NCBI GenBank assembly: GCA_018266775.1
Contig: JAFDZS010000010.1
Location: 307,983 to 371,982, forward strand
Reading direction: 5' to 3'
Length of the DNA stretch: 64,000 bases
Source: Bacteroidota bacterium
GTDB taxonomy: Bacteria; Bacteroidota; Bacteroidia; Chitinophagales; Chitinophagaceae
Both the position numbers and the translations under genes were made by a program. Below are positions 24,923 to 33,356 of the stretch, one piece after another (the first letter of the stretch is position 1; every line of letters starts with the position of its first letter). The notes beneath the pieces are model-generated. The model searched no databases. It worked only from the letters and a program-made list of their open reading frames with translations, and was not told the DNA's origin.

Positions 24923-27900
24923 TTATACTCTTAAGCTTTGTTTCTTTTTTTTCTCCGGCTCTTTCCTTACCAATAGCCCTTTTCCTTTTTTCTTTTCAGT
25001 ACCTTCCATTTTAATGACCGGTGTTTCTTTGTGCTCAGTATTATTGCCATTGGCTTGTTTCATTTGGTTCTCCTGGATCTTTATGGTAATTTCCCTTTCC
25101 AGTGCTGAAACAGATTTTTTTAATTCCGCCAGCTCTGTTTCCTTTTCAAATGGTTTGGCAATTAAATTTTTTAGCATAGGTATATTCTGTTCCAGTTCAG
25201 CAAGGTTCTTCTGATATTTTTCTTTCAGTCCTTCCACACGGTCAATTGCATTTAAGAAATATCTGGCTGCAATCTTCGGGTTATCGGTGTTGATATGTCC
25301 CTGGTTCCATGAGTATTTAACTTGGGTCTTTGGACTCTCAGCATAAAATGTGTTGTAATATCGATACATCAATCTGCCATTATCTTCAAGTGCTTCTGAT
25401 TGTCTTCGGATCATCAGGTTAAAACCATATAGGCTGCCAATCATCTCATCATCTTTGATCGGTGTTTCCGGTTTCCAAGCTGCATTGAGTTGAATAAGCC
25501 TTATGCCTATAGCTTCAGCATCTGCTAACTGATGTCCCTGAAGTTTAATCGGATTTGATTTGCTGCCATCAGGTTCAAATGACTGCTGTTTCTTATAGCT
25601 ATTTTCATCATGGATAAGTTTATCAAGAAAGTCCTTTGTTGAAGCCGCTTCCTTTTGTAAATGCTCTAATTGGAAACCTGCTCTTACTGATTCTTTATGA
25701 TGTGCACTGCGCAAAGATTCCAATACTGCAATTTTCTTTTCCATTTTAGATTTTTCCAGTAGGGAAGTGTCGCCGGAAAGAATGGCGATATATTCTGAAA
25801 AATTCATGCCGCTCTTTTCATCAATGGAACCTTCATCAATTGTCCGCACATTAAGCGAACAGTTTTTCATTTGTGAAATAAAGGTTTGCTTATTCTTCAA
25901 CAAGTTGAACTTATAATTATCCAGCGATTGCTCAACAGCGTAGATATAATTTTTAACCTTATTATCATAGAATTCTTTAGCAATGAAATTTCCCTGCCTG
26001 CCACCACGACCGCTTCTTTGTACCAGTTCCGATGGCTTCCATGGAATATCCAGGTGATGCATCCCAACAATACGTTGTTGTACATTCAAACCGGTACCTG
26101 CTTTTTCTGTACTGCCAAATAAAAACCTGATTTCCCCTGCATTCATTTTTCGGAACAGTTCAGGCTTCTGCCGGTCTGTCCAGTCATGAATAAAACTGAT
26201 CTGGCTTGCAGGTATATTATATTGGTTAATTAAATTTTCTTTAAGCGCATCGTAAATATTGAACTCATCAGGTTTGGGGGTACCAATATCACTGAATACG
26301 ATTTGCGTGCCTTTATGTGCTGTACTCTGATGATATAACTCCACCAGCTTTGCTGCGCAGACATTTACTTTACTGTTGGGATGATCTTTATATTTAAAGG
26401 GATCAATAAGCCGCATATCCGCGGCCATTTTCTTGGCGTAGTTGGTAGCGATCAGCATTCTGCCCTTGTCTTCTTCGGGAGTTAATTTTGACCGGCCAAT
26501 CAATTCCGCATCTCCTGTTTTTGCAAAAGCCATCAGGTTTTTAATAAAGGCCTGCTGATCGGGGGTAGGTTTAATATTGATTAAATGTTCATCCAGTTCT
26601 GGTTTATCCAGATTGATGTGTTGCGCCGTTTTATAATCAGTGATCTCATTATAGAATAAAGCGAGTTCAGGTACTTTAATAAAATGACGAAACCTTTCCT
26701 TGGCAATAATTTCGTTCGTAACAGAAAATTCAAAGTCCACGGTTTTTTTAGCAAACACTGCAGCCCATGCATCAAAGTTTTCAATTTGCTGGCGCTTCAT
26801 TTCTTTTGGCCGCAAATATTTAAACAGTAAATACATTTCTGTAAGGCTGTTGGAGATAGGTGTGCCCGATAAAAATGTAACACAAAGATCTGCATCAAAT
26901 TTTGTTTGCAGTTCCCGGACAGCGAACAGCATATTGAGTGCCTTCTGACTGCCTGCTAAATTTCCCAGGCCGGCCACCCTTTCATGGCGGGTGGTAAAAG
27001 TCAGGTTCTTGTATTTATGAGATTCATCCACAAACAAATGATCCACTCCCAACGATCTGAAATTGATGTCTTCATCTTTTTTAGATTCGATATCTTTTGC
27101 AAGGCTCAGCAATTTGATCGCCAGATTTGATTTACGTATTTCCAAGCCCTTTAACATCCTTCGGGAAACTTCCCCACCCAGGGACTTAACAGTGTGCAGA
27201 TCCCGTTCTACATTATCCAGTTCCGTTTCGAAAATTTGTTTTTGTATATCCGGGCTTTGAGGGATTTTTCCAAACTGGTCATGGGTCAGAATAATACAGT
27301 CCCAATTATTGTTTTTTATTTCATGGAATAGCCGCACTCTCTTGGCAGGTGTAAAGTCATTTTCACCCGGAGCCAATATTCTAGCCTTAGGGTAGGCTTT
27401 TTGGTAAGTCTCTTTAATCTGGTCTACATTGGCTTTTAGCGCTAGTATCATGGGCTTGTTAACTATCTGGAGCCTTTTCATTTCATGAGCGGCAACAATC
27501 ATGGTAAGTGTTTTGCCCAAGCCCACTTCATGATCTATTAAGGCACCACGGTTTTGAACCACCCGCCAGACAGAGCTTTTTTGGGAACTGTATAAATCTT
27601 CAATGCCTAATCGTTGTTTATCCAGTCCGGGGAATTGTAAATGGTTACCATTGTATTCCCTTAATACATAACAATTGAAAGTGTCGTTATAAAGTGCTTC
27701 GATTGTTTTTTTATCATCAGAAGGTAATTGATTCAGCCATTCTGTAAAATGGTTCCTGATGGATTCTATTTTCCCATGTGCCAGCTGAATGGCTTCATTA
27801 TCTGCTACCCGTATTTTTTTTCCACCCATATCCACTTCATAAGTATAAAATGGTGTAGTGTTTTCAAGTGCATGTTCCAAAATAACAGGTCCGTAGGTAG

Positions 27901-30424
27901 TACTTCCGCTCTTGGTGGTTACTGCATATTCCTGGTTGGTCTTTGCATTGCCACTGTCTGCTTTTACTTTAAAAGTATCCAGCGAAGAAAAATAATTAAC
28001 GGTGGTATTAGTTTCAAAAAGCGCTGTTGCAAATTGATTATAATACTCTGCCGGTATCCACCTTTCCCCTAAATTGAAATCAAGTAATTCAAAAGGTATT
28101 CTTTCCGGCTGAATTTTTTCCAGGGCTGATAGACTGCGTTGCAATTGAAGATTATCGGGATGCTGTAACAGAGCGTCCTGGGTAAGCCTTAATTTGTTTA
28201 CGACATTTCCACTGAGAAACAGGTCAGCGGTTTCCCATTTTGTATTAATGGGATTGATGAAAATATGATCGCCCAATTGGACGATGGCCTCCTCTTTTGT
28301 ACTTCCAATTGCCGCTGCAATAAAGTCCAGGTCAACAGTTCCTTTATCATTAAGGCTTTTAGCTAATGCTTCTGTTGGATTTTCGGTATGAAAAGCAATT
28401 TTCTTTTCAATCAGTGATTGGGTAAGAATATCCGATTTTAAATATTGATTTCCTTCCTTTCTTTCCAGTGAAGCCAGAACAAGAAAACCAAAAGCTTCAT
28501 CCTTTAAAATCCGCTGGCGGTTAGTAGAAGCATTCAACATACCAAAACCTTTTACCATGGCATCATAGGATTCATTGAGATCTTTTCTCAGTGCAGGGTA
28601 TTCTGTATTTTCGGTAGCTTCTTTATCTGCTAGTAATAAATAGCTATCCCTTAGCGCAGTATACTGTTGATAGAAACCAATGTCTTTCCTGTCATTTAGG
28701 CTCGGCAGAAATACCGGTCTATCATTGTCAGATGCAGAATAAGATACAAAGCCTACTCTTTGGTCATGAACAATCAATGTTCCTTCTTTATAATAAGGAT
28801 TCACGTTGCTCAATTGCGGCAACTTCGTATCAAGGGTAATCATAAATTTTCCTTCACCTTCTGCGAAAAAACTGTGTTCGTATTGTTGCAGATGTTTGGG
28901 TAGTGCTCTAAGTTGGTGTTGCAATCCTGCAGCGCTCATCCAGTTGGCAGGAAATTGAATTTCTTCCAGATTGGAATATAGCTTGTAGGCAAATCCTTTA
29001 AAATCCTGTGCCTTTGCTGCAATCAGCACAATGCTTTCATGATCGAGGTTGTCTTCAGTTCTGACGATGGCTAAAAGCCTTGCTGTTCTTTTATCTATAA
29101 CTGTTGCATCTGCAGCATGGATATAGGCAATCGCCCTGTTTATATTTTCTGCGGGACCCGTATCAAATAAACCTAGTTGGTGCACGCTGCCATCTGCTTT
29201 GTTTTCAGGCATGGGCAGATAGGTAAGCAATTTGCGGGCATCATTATTCAATTGTAGGGCAGAGGTGTTAAATAATTCCCGGTTGAACCGATGCACAATA
29301 CCTCTTGTTATTTCAGTCTCTATTTTTTCGCCAATACCATTGATGTCTCCATGTTGCCAAATGGTTTGTGCAGCCTTACCATATTGATTTTGTCCTGCTT
29401 TGATTTCATCTCCTGCAATAATTTCCGGGTGTTGGTCGATGTATTGATTCAGGGAATATTTCCCAAACTCATTTTCTTTTTCTGTTGTTCTTGTCAGTAA
29501 AATTTCCTCTGCTGATAAATTATTTTTGTTGCTGTTTTTTTGAACGACCAGTAAATGACTGGGTGCTTCTGTGTTTCCGGTGTCTTTCATCAGGTTATCC
29601 GGCAATACATTCAGGGCTACAAAATCAGCATTTGCAAATAGGTATTCCCTGATGGTTTGATTGGAAGGTGTGTTTAAAAAACTATCAGTAGTGACATAAG
29701 CCAGTAAACCGCCTTCTTTGATTTTATCAAGGCCTTTTGAGAAAAAATAATTATGTATTTTATCAGTACCTTCTTTAAAGGCCAGCGTTGGATCAAATAC
29801 CTGGAAATTACCAAAAGGGATATTACTTACAATGCAATCAAATTTTCCATTCTCATTATTAGAAGTTTCTTCAAAAGCTTTTACCTGCACAGCAATTGGA
29901 ACTGGTATCGAACTGCCAAGGGCAGTCAATACCCGTCCCGATAGAATATCTTTTTCTACTGCTGTAATATTTTCAAGTGCAGGAAATGCTGTTGCAGCTT
30001 CGCTTACAAAAACACCTGCGCCACTGCTGGGTTCGTATATGTTTTTAGGTTTAATACCCTGATGTTTTAAAGTGTCGAATAAAGTCCGGGGAATTATTTC
30101 GGGTGTATAGAAAGCAGTGAGTATGCTATTCTTTAAAGTGTCTATTGTTTGTTTATATTCTGCTTCGTTCAAATGTTGTTGCAGTAACTCATGCAATGCT
30201 ATGATTTGCGGATGGAGTTTAAGGTCTTCTTTAGATGCATTGAGTTTGATCCATTCTTCCTTTTTTGCATTGGGAAATAAAATGGCCTTTATCCCGCCAA
30301 AACCGGAATAGGCTTTTAATACCTTCACCTGTTCAGGTGAAAGTATATCGCCGGACTTCCATGTTAATGCAATTTTAAGTGCATCAATATTTTGGCGTAA
30401 ATGCTGGTGACTGTTGTAACTCAT
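24923..30424 (-). CDS. Giant methyltransferase-like / SF2 helicase protein
   Basis: This 1833-residue protein begins with a methyltransferase-like region: S-A-M-binding-type E-P-S-S-G-A-G-V-F at about 132 and a catalytic-type S-N-I-P-F-G-N-F at about 210. A long middle region follows, then an SF2 helicase with D-H-E-V-G-L-G-K-T (Walker A, about 962), V-D-E-S-H-K-Y (box II, about 1130) and a motif V/VI region ending Q-R-S-G-R-G-G-R-Q (about 1470). The C-terminus has coiled coils and a lysine-rich tail with G-L-L-V-R-K. The architecture recalls phage P1 DarB and related anti-restriction proteins, so it may protect incoming DNA; this is inference. It is embedded between TraE and TraF. Confidence 0.88.
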   Translation of the reverse strand: MSYNSHQHLRQNIDALKIALTWKSGDILSPEQVKVLKAYSGFGGIKAILFPNAKKEEWIKLNASKEDLKLHPQIIALHELLQQHLNEAEYKQTIDTLKNSILTAFYTPEIIPRTLFDTLKHQGIKPKNIYEPSSGAGVFVSEAATAFPALENITAVEKDILSGRVLTALGSSIPVPIAVQVKAFEETSNNENGKFDCIVSNIPFGNFQVFDPTLAFKEGTDKIHNYFFSKGLDKIKEGGLLAYVTTDSFLNTPSNQTIREYLFANADFVALNVLPDNLMKDTGNTEAPSHLLVVQKNSNKNNLSAEEILLTRTTEKENEFGKYSLNQYIDQHPEIIAGDEIKAGQNQYGKAAQTIWQHGDINGIGEKIETEITRGIVHRFNRELFNTSALQLNNDARKLLTYLPMPENKADGSVHQLGLFDTGPAENINRAIAYIHAADATVIDKRTARLLAIVRTEDNLDHESIVLIAAKAQDFKGFAYKLYSNLEEIQFPANWMSAAGLQHQLRALPKHLQQYEHSFFAEGEGKFMITLDTKLPQLSNVNPYYKEGTLIVHDQRVGFVSYSASDNDRPVFLPSLNDRKDIGFYQQYTALRDSYLLLADKEATENTEYPALRKDLNESYDAMVKGFGMLNASTNRQRILKDEAFGFLVLASLERKEGNQYLKSDILTQSLIEKKIAFHTENPTEALAKSLNDKGTVDLDFIAAAIGSTKEEAIVQLGDHIFINPINTKWETADLFLSGNVVNKLRLTQDALLQHPDNLQLQRSLSALEKIQPERIPFELLDFNLGERWIPAEYYNQFATALFETNTTVNYFSSLDTFKVKADSGNAKTNQEYAVTTKSGSTTYGPVILEHALENTTPFYTYEVDMGGKKIRVADNEAIQLAHGKIESIRNHFTEWLNQLPSDDKKTIEALYNDTFNCYVLREYNGNHLQFPGLDKQRLGIEDLYSSQKSSVWRVVQNRGALIDHEVGLGKTLTMIVAAHEMKRLQIVNKPMILALKANVDQIKETYQKAYPKARILAPGENDFTPAKRVRLFHEIKNNNWDCIILTHDQFGKIPQSPDIQKQIFETELDNVERDLHTVKSLGGEVSRRMLKGLEIRKSNLAIKLLSLAKDIESKKDEDINFRSLGVDHLFVDESHKYKNLTFTTRHERVAGLGNLAGSQKALNMLFAVRELQTKFDADLCVTFLSGTPISNSLTEMYLLFKYLRPKEMKRQQIENFDAWAAVFAKKTVDFEFSVTNEIIAKERFRHFIKVPELALFYNEITDYKTAQHINLDKPELDEHLINIKPTPDQQAFIKNLMAFAKTGDAELIGRSKLTPEEDKGRMLIATNYAKKMAADMRLIDPFKYKDHPNSKVNVCAAKLVELYHQSTAHKGTQIVFSDIGTPKPDEFNIYDALKENLINQYNIPASQISFIHDWTDRQKPELFRKMNAGEIRFLFGSTEKAGTGLNVQQRIVGMHHLDIPWKPSELVQRSGRGGRQGNFIAKEFYDNKVKNYIYAVEQSLDNYKFNLLKNKQTFISQMKNCSLNVRTIDEGSIDEKSGMNFSEYIAILSGDTSLLEKSKMEKKIAVLESLRSAHHKESVRAGFQLEHLQKEAASTKDFLDKLIHDENSYKKQQSFEPDGSKSNPIKLQGHQLADAEAIGIRLIQLNAAWKPETPIKDDEMIGSLYGFNLMIRRQSEALEDNGRLMYRYYNTFYAESPKTQVKYSWNQGHINTDNPKIAARYFLNAIDRVEGLKEKYQKNLAELEQNIPMLKNLIAKPFEKETELAELKKSVSALEREITIKIQENQMKQANGNNTEHKETPVIKMEGTEKKKGKGLLVRKEPEKKKKQSLRV

Positions 30425-30875
30425 TATCCACGTTTTCTTTTACACTGTTACTTTCCAAATACTCACTTACCGCACCCATGATATTATACCTCAAAAAGAG
30501 ATCGTCTTCGTTTGCCTGCGTAAAACCTATTTCATCGAATACCTGCTTGCAATACCCGATAATGTTAATGATTTCAGTTTGCAACAGGGGAGTGTCACAG
30601 AGTAACTGAAATTCCTTTTCAAATTCTTCTTCCAATATTCCCCGGATATAATTATACCTGGATGGTTTCAGGTCCTGTGTTAAAATATCCAGGCAGGTTT
30701 CTTCAATAATATAATCAGGCTGGCTCTTTCCACGCTGAGACATCAATGCTTTTACTGTATTTACTTTTTCAGTTAAATACGTAGTCAACTGCCTTTCCTG
30801 TTCCAACTCGAACAATAGTTCAGGATTGTTTAGACTGATGTAGCGTTGTAATTTTTGAAGCAAAATTTCTTGCAT
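30384..30875 (-). CDS. Hypothetical acidic element protein
   Basis: This is a 163-residue, probably all-helical protein, rich in Glu and Leu, with no signal peptide. The segment E-T-C-L-D-I-L-T-Q-D-L-K-P-S-R-Y-N-Y-I (about 58-76) is reminiscent of DUF1896-type proteins of Bacteroidota elements, but I am not certain. It overlaps the start of the methyltransferase-helicase by 41 bases and follows TraE by 9 nt, so it is a true operon member, perhaps a partner of the giant protein. Confidence 0.7.
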   Translation of the reverse strand: MQEILLQKLQRYISLNNPELLFELEQERQLTTYLTEKVNTVKALMSQRGKSQPDYIIEETCLDILTQDLKPSRYNYIRGILEEEFEKEFQLLCDTPLLQTEIINIIGYCKQVFDEIGFTQANEDDLFLRYNIMGAVSEYLESNSVKENVDNELQQSPAFTPKY

Positions 30876-30884
30876 GATATTAGT

Positions 30885-31229
30885 TTAGATTCCAAAGAAG
30901 CTTTTGATCACTGTTGCAACCACTACCAGGAAAACACAACTGCCAAACCAGGCCGCTGCAACCTTGCCGGTATCATGATCACCACTGTTCCATTTCTGGT
31001 ATACTTTAACAGCACCAATTAATCCCACTACTGCACCCACCGCATACATCAGGTTGGTACCTGCTGCGAAATAGCCACGCACTTTAGTGTTGGCTTCATT
31101 TATACCAGCATTACCATCCTGGGCTTTTACTACTATGTTTAACATCAGCAACAGCAGTCCGGTTGAAAATACTTTTGCTTTTTTACAAATCACTTTGAAT
31201 ACACTTCTCGTCTTTTTCATTTTACACAA
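30885..31229 (-). CDS. traE: TraE (DUF4134, VirB2-like pilin)
   Basis: This is a 114-residue protein with a long signal sequence ending V-V-K-A-Q (about residue 37). Two hydrophobic helices follow (about 55-75 and 90-110), separated by the family motif K-V-Y-Q-K-W-N-S-G-D near 77. DUF4134/TraE is the pilin-like small membrane protein at the head of Bacteroidota transfer operons. Confidence 0.92.
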   Translation of the reverse strand: MCKMKKTRSVFKVICKKAKVFSTGLLLLMLNIVVKAQDGNAGINEANTKVRGYFAAGTNLMYAVGAVVGLIGAVKVYQKWNSGDHDTGKVAAAWFGSCVFLVVVATVIKSFFGI

Positions 31230-31318
31230 TTTTTAATGATAAATAATGTAGAAAGCTCCATCCCTATATCATACTCACTAACCCATCTTTATTCACAGGG
31301 ATGGAGCAACATAAACCC

Positions 31319-31735
31319 TCAACCATTCCACAACATGCCTGCCTCTTCATCACTTAATACGATAGAACAATTATTTTCGCAAGCACTAATAATTGTTTTA
31401 GTTATCTCTGGTTGTAATATGGAATCTTTTAATACAGCATATTTTTTTAAAAGCAATTGCAGCCCATATTGCAGCTCTGTTTTGTTATAGTCAGCACCAG
31501 CTGATGCCGCGTAGGCTATTATCTCATCCTCCAGGTTTGCGCCCAGTGTGTTGATATCGCCGGATGCTTGTTCTTGTTTTGTAAAAGATCCGGTTTGATT
31601 TTTGAATGAGACTTGCTGGCGAAATAGCATGGCCATATTCTGTCTGTAGTAAAGCAATAAAATTGCAACGTAATAGATAGCCAGTAACACTGCACTTACA
31701 GTAAAATAAGTTTGCCAGGAAATTGATTGCAACAT
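31319..31735 (-). CDS. Small membrane protein upstream of TraE
   Basis: The reading frame is open to 31837, but the Met at 31735 immediately precedes the membrane helix (about residues 9-29 of the 138-residue product). The extra 34 upstream residues are basic and lack the look of a coding N-terminus, so I choose 31735. The rest is a soluble helical domain with I-A-Y-A-A-S-A-G-A-D-Y. I do not recognise a family. It stands between the RteC-like gene and TraE and is likely part of the same transcript. Confidence 0.65.
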   Translation of the reverse strand: MLQSISWQTYFTVSAVLLAIYYVAILLLYYRQNMAMLFRQQVSFKNQTGSFTKQEQASGDINTLGANLEDEIIAYAASAGADYNKTELQYGLQLLLKKYAVLKDSILQPEITKTIISACENNCSIVLSDEEAGMLWNG

Positions 31736-31868
31736 AAAAAATATTTTAGTGATTAATTTCTTAAAGCAAAAATAATATCTCAAATTCCTCTTTTCACTCC
31801 CAACCCTCCATATAGCCCATTTAACTAACTGATACATATAGGAGATAAATTTTAAAAAAATATTTTTC

Positions 31869-33023
31869 TTATCCGATCTTTCTGCTCAGGTGCAATAACT
31901 TCATCAAAATATCGTACACGGTACGTTTGGTGTTAGCTTCAATTTTGTAATATTTACCGTGCAGATGTCCATAAGAAAAATTTTCTTTGTGCATCGTAGT
32001 AAAATTATTAGCTACTACTTTTAATAATTCAGACTGATTGGTATTGGTGATGAGTTGTTCTTCTTTAAGCAGGCGGAATAGCAGGGCCAGTTGAGGTACT
32101 GAAAGAGCAGTATGTATCTTGGTTTCCGTTCCAGTTACAACCGGACTTGATGAAATAATAGTTTGTTCCATTTCATGAAAATAAATTTCTTCATTGAGCC
32201 AGTTGACGATTTGTTCCTTCAGTCCCGGCAGTTCAGGATATAAAATATGATCAGGTTTGACCGTTACCTGGTTGGCTTCCTTTAATTGGTATTTTAGTAT
32301 CCTTAATTTTCCATGTACTGATTCTTCTTCAGCAACCAATAAGTCCAATTCATTGACATAATACAGGCTGATATCAGGATGATTATAATCCAGGCTCACC
32401 AGTATTTTTTTTAGTGTTACTGCAATATCTTCCTGTGCGGCTGTAACATCAAAGGCTAAAAATTCATTCGTCGCTGTTTTGATATATTGCGCTTGTTCGT
32501 AAGAAACGATGTCACCGCTTACAAAATTTTCCAGCGGTTGAAGTATTAATTTTATCAGTTTATCATTAATGACGGTGCGTTTTAATGCTGCTGCAATCGT
32601 TTCAATTTTAGGTAGTATTTCTTTGCATGTATGCTCTATTTTGATACAAGGCATTTTTTGTTTTATGTTAAAATACCTGGCATAATGCACCTGCAAAAAG
32701 CAAAGCAGTTCATTAAGGTGATCAAAAAGGTATTTGGAAAGTTCCCAATATTCATCCTGTTTTTTTATTCCTTTCCGGTACACATGCAACTGATCCATCA
32801 GGCGGATAAAGACTGACTGGTATTTATCAATTAATAATTGTAATACCTTTTCTTCGCTGGCATTAAATACTTCTTCCATAATGTGCAGCCTGATCTTTTC
32901 TTTTTCCTCATTACATTCCAGGATGATGCTGCCTATATCATCCCGCTTTATCGTATTGTTCAGCTTATTGCAGGAAGAAATAGAGGTAATGATCTGGTCA
33001 AATTTTTCTATGGTATAATTCAT
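31869..33023 (-). CDS. RteC-like regulatory protein
   Basis: This is a 384-residue soluble helical protein. Its C-terminal 90 residues (L-S-V-P-Q-L-A-L-L-F-R-L-L near 305, then N-T-K-R-T-V-Y-D-I-L near 367) resemble the C-terminus of RteC, the CTnDOT activator of excision. The N-terminal part with C-K-E-I-L and long helices is also in keeping. No helix-turn-helix is obvious by eye. It is the first gene of the minus-strand block and is preceded by an 11-bp-period repeat that may be its operator. Confidence 0.55.
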   Translation of the reverse strand: MNYTIEKFDQIITSISSCNKLNNTIKRDDIGSIILECNEEKEKIRLHIMEEVFNASEEKVLQLLIDKYQSVFIRLMDQLHVYRKGIKKQDEYWELSKYLFDHLNELLCFLQVHYARYFNIKQKMPCIKIEHTCKEILPKIETIAAALKRTVINDKLIKLILQPLENFVSGDIVSYEQAQYIKTATNEFLAFDVTAAQEDIAVTLKKILVSLDYNHPDISLYYVNELDLLVAEEESVHGKLRILKYQLKEANQVTVKPDHILYPELPGLKEQIVNWLNEEIYFHEMEQTIISSSPVVTGTETKIHTALSVPQLALLFRLLKEEQLITNTNQSELLKVVANNFTTMHKENFSYGHLHGKYYKIEANTKRTVYDILMKLLHLSRKIG

Positions 33024-33146
33024 AAACTCTTTTTATATGTGCTATAATTGCCTTTGATTGGTGAGCCGGTTTACTGCAGTAGGAAGAGTTGACCACAAAT
33101 TATCAGATGTAACCTTTTTTTAGTTTATCAAACGGGAGTTTATTTT

Positions 33147-33293
33147 GCCGAAATCAAGCCGAAATATCACAAACTATTAATTTCGTGTGTTTTTTAGCTA
33201 ATTCCTATTGAAACTCACAGCCACATTGCATTTACTGCTAATAACCATGAAGAAATCAAGTCGAAATCAAGGTGGAAAACAAGCCGAAATAAA
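33147..33293. repeat. Iteron-like 11-bp direct repeats
   Basis: The 333-nt gap between the divergent RteC-like and AlbA_2 genes contains repeated GAAATCAAG-type units. One pair lies at 33147-33165 (GCCGAAATCAAGCCGAAAT). A run at 33252-33290 reads GAAATCAAGTC, GAAATCAAGGT, a variant GGAAAACAAGCC, and GAAAT. The spacing is 11-12 bp, close to one helical turn, which suits binding of a repeated protein. Nothing else is recognisable in the gap apart from the -7 box at 33345. Confidence 0.55.
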
Positions 33294-33344
33294 GGCATGG
33301 ATAGTATTTAATAACTTGATACTTTCATTAATTTTCAAATTCAG

Positions 33345-33352
33345 TATTTTTG
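33345..33352 (+). promoter_or_regulatory. -7 element of the AlbA_2 gene
   Basis: TATTTTTG matches the Bacteroidota -7 consensus TAnnTTTG exactly and ends 4 nt before the ATG at 33357. A weak TTTC lies 18 nt upstream. Transcription from it would begin at or next to the start codon, giving a leaderless message. Confidence 0.45.
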
Positions 33353-33356
33353 AACT

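Noticed and set aside
31736-31837. N-terminal extension of the small membrane protein upstream of TraE
   Set aside because: The basic stretch before the Met at 31735 does not look coding, and the membrane helix starts right after that Met.
33147-33293. CRISPR array
   Set aside because: Units are about 11 bp, without spacers of constant length, and no cas genes are present.
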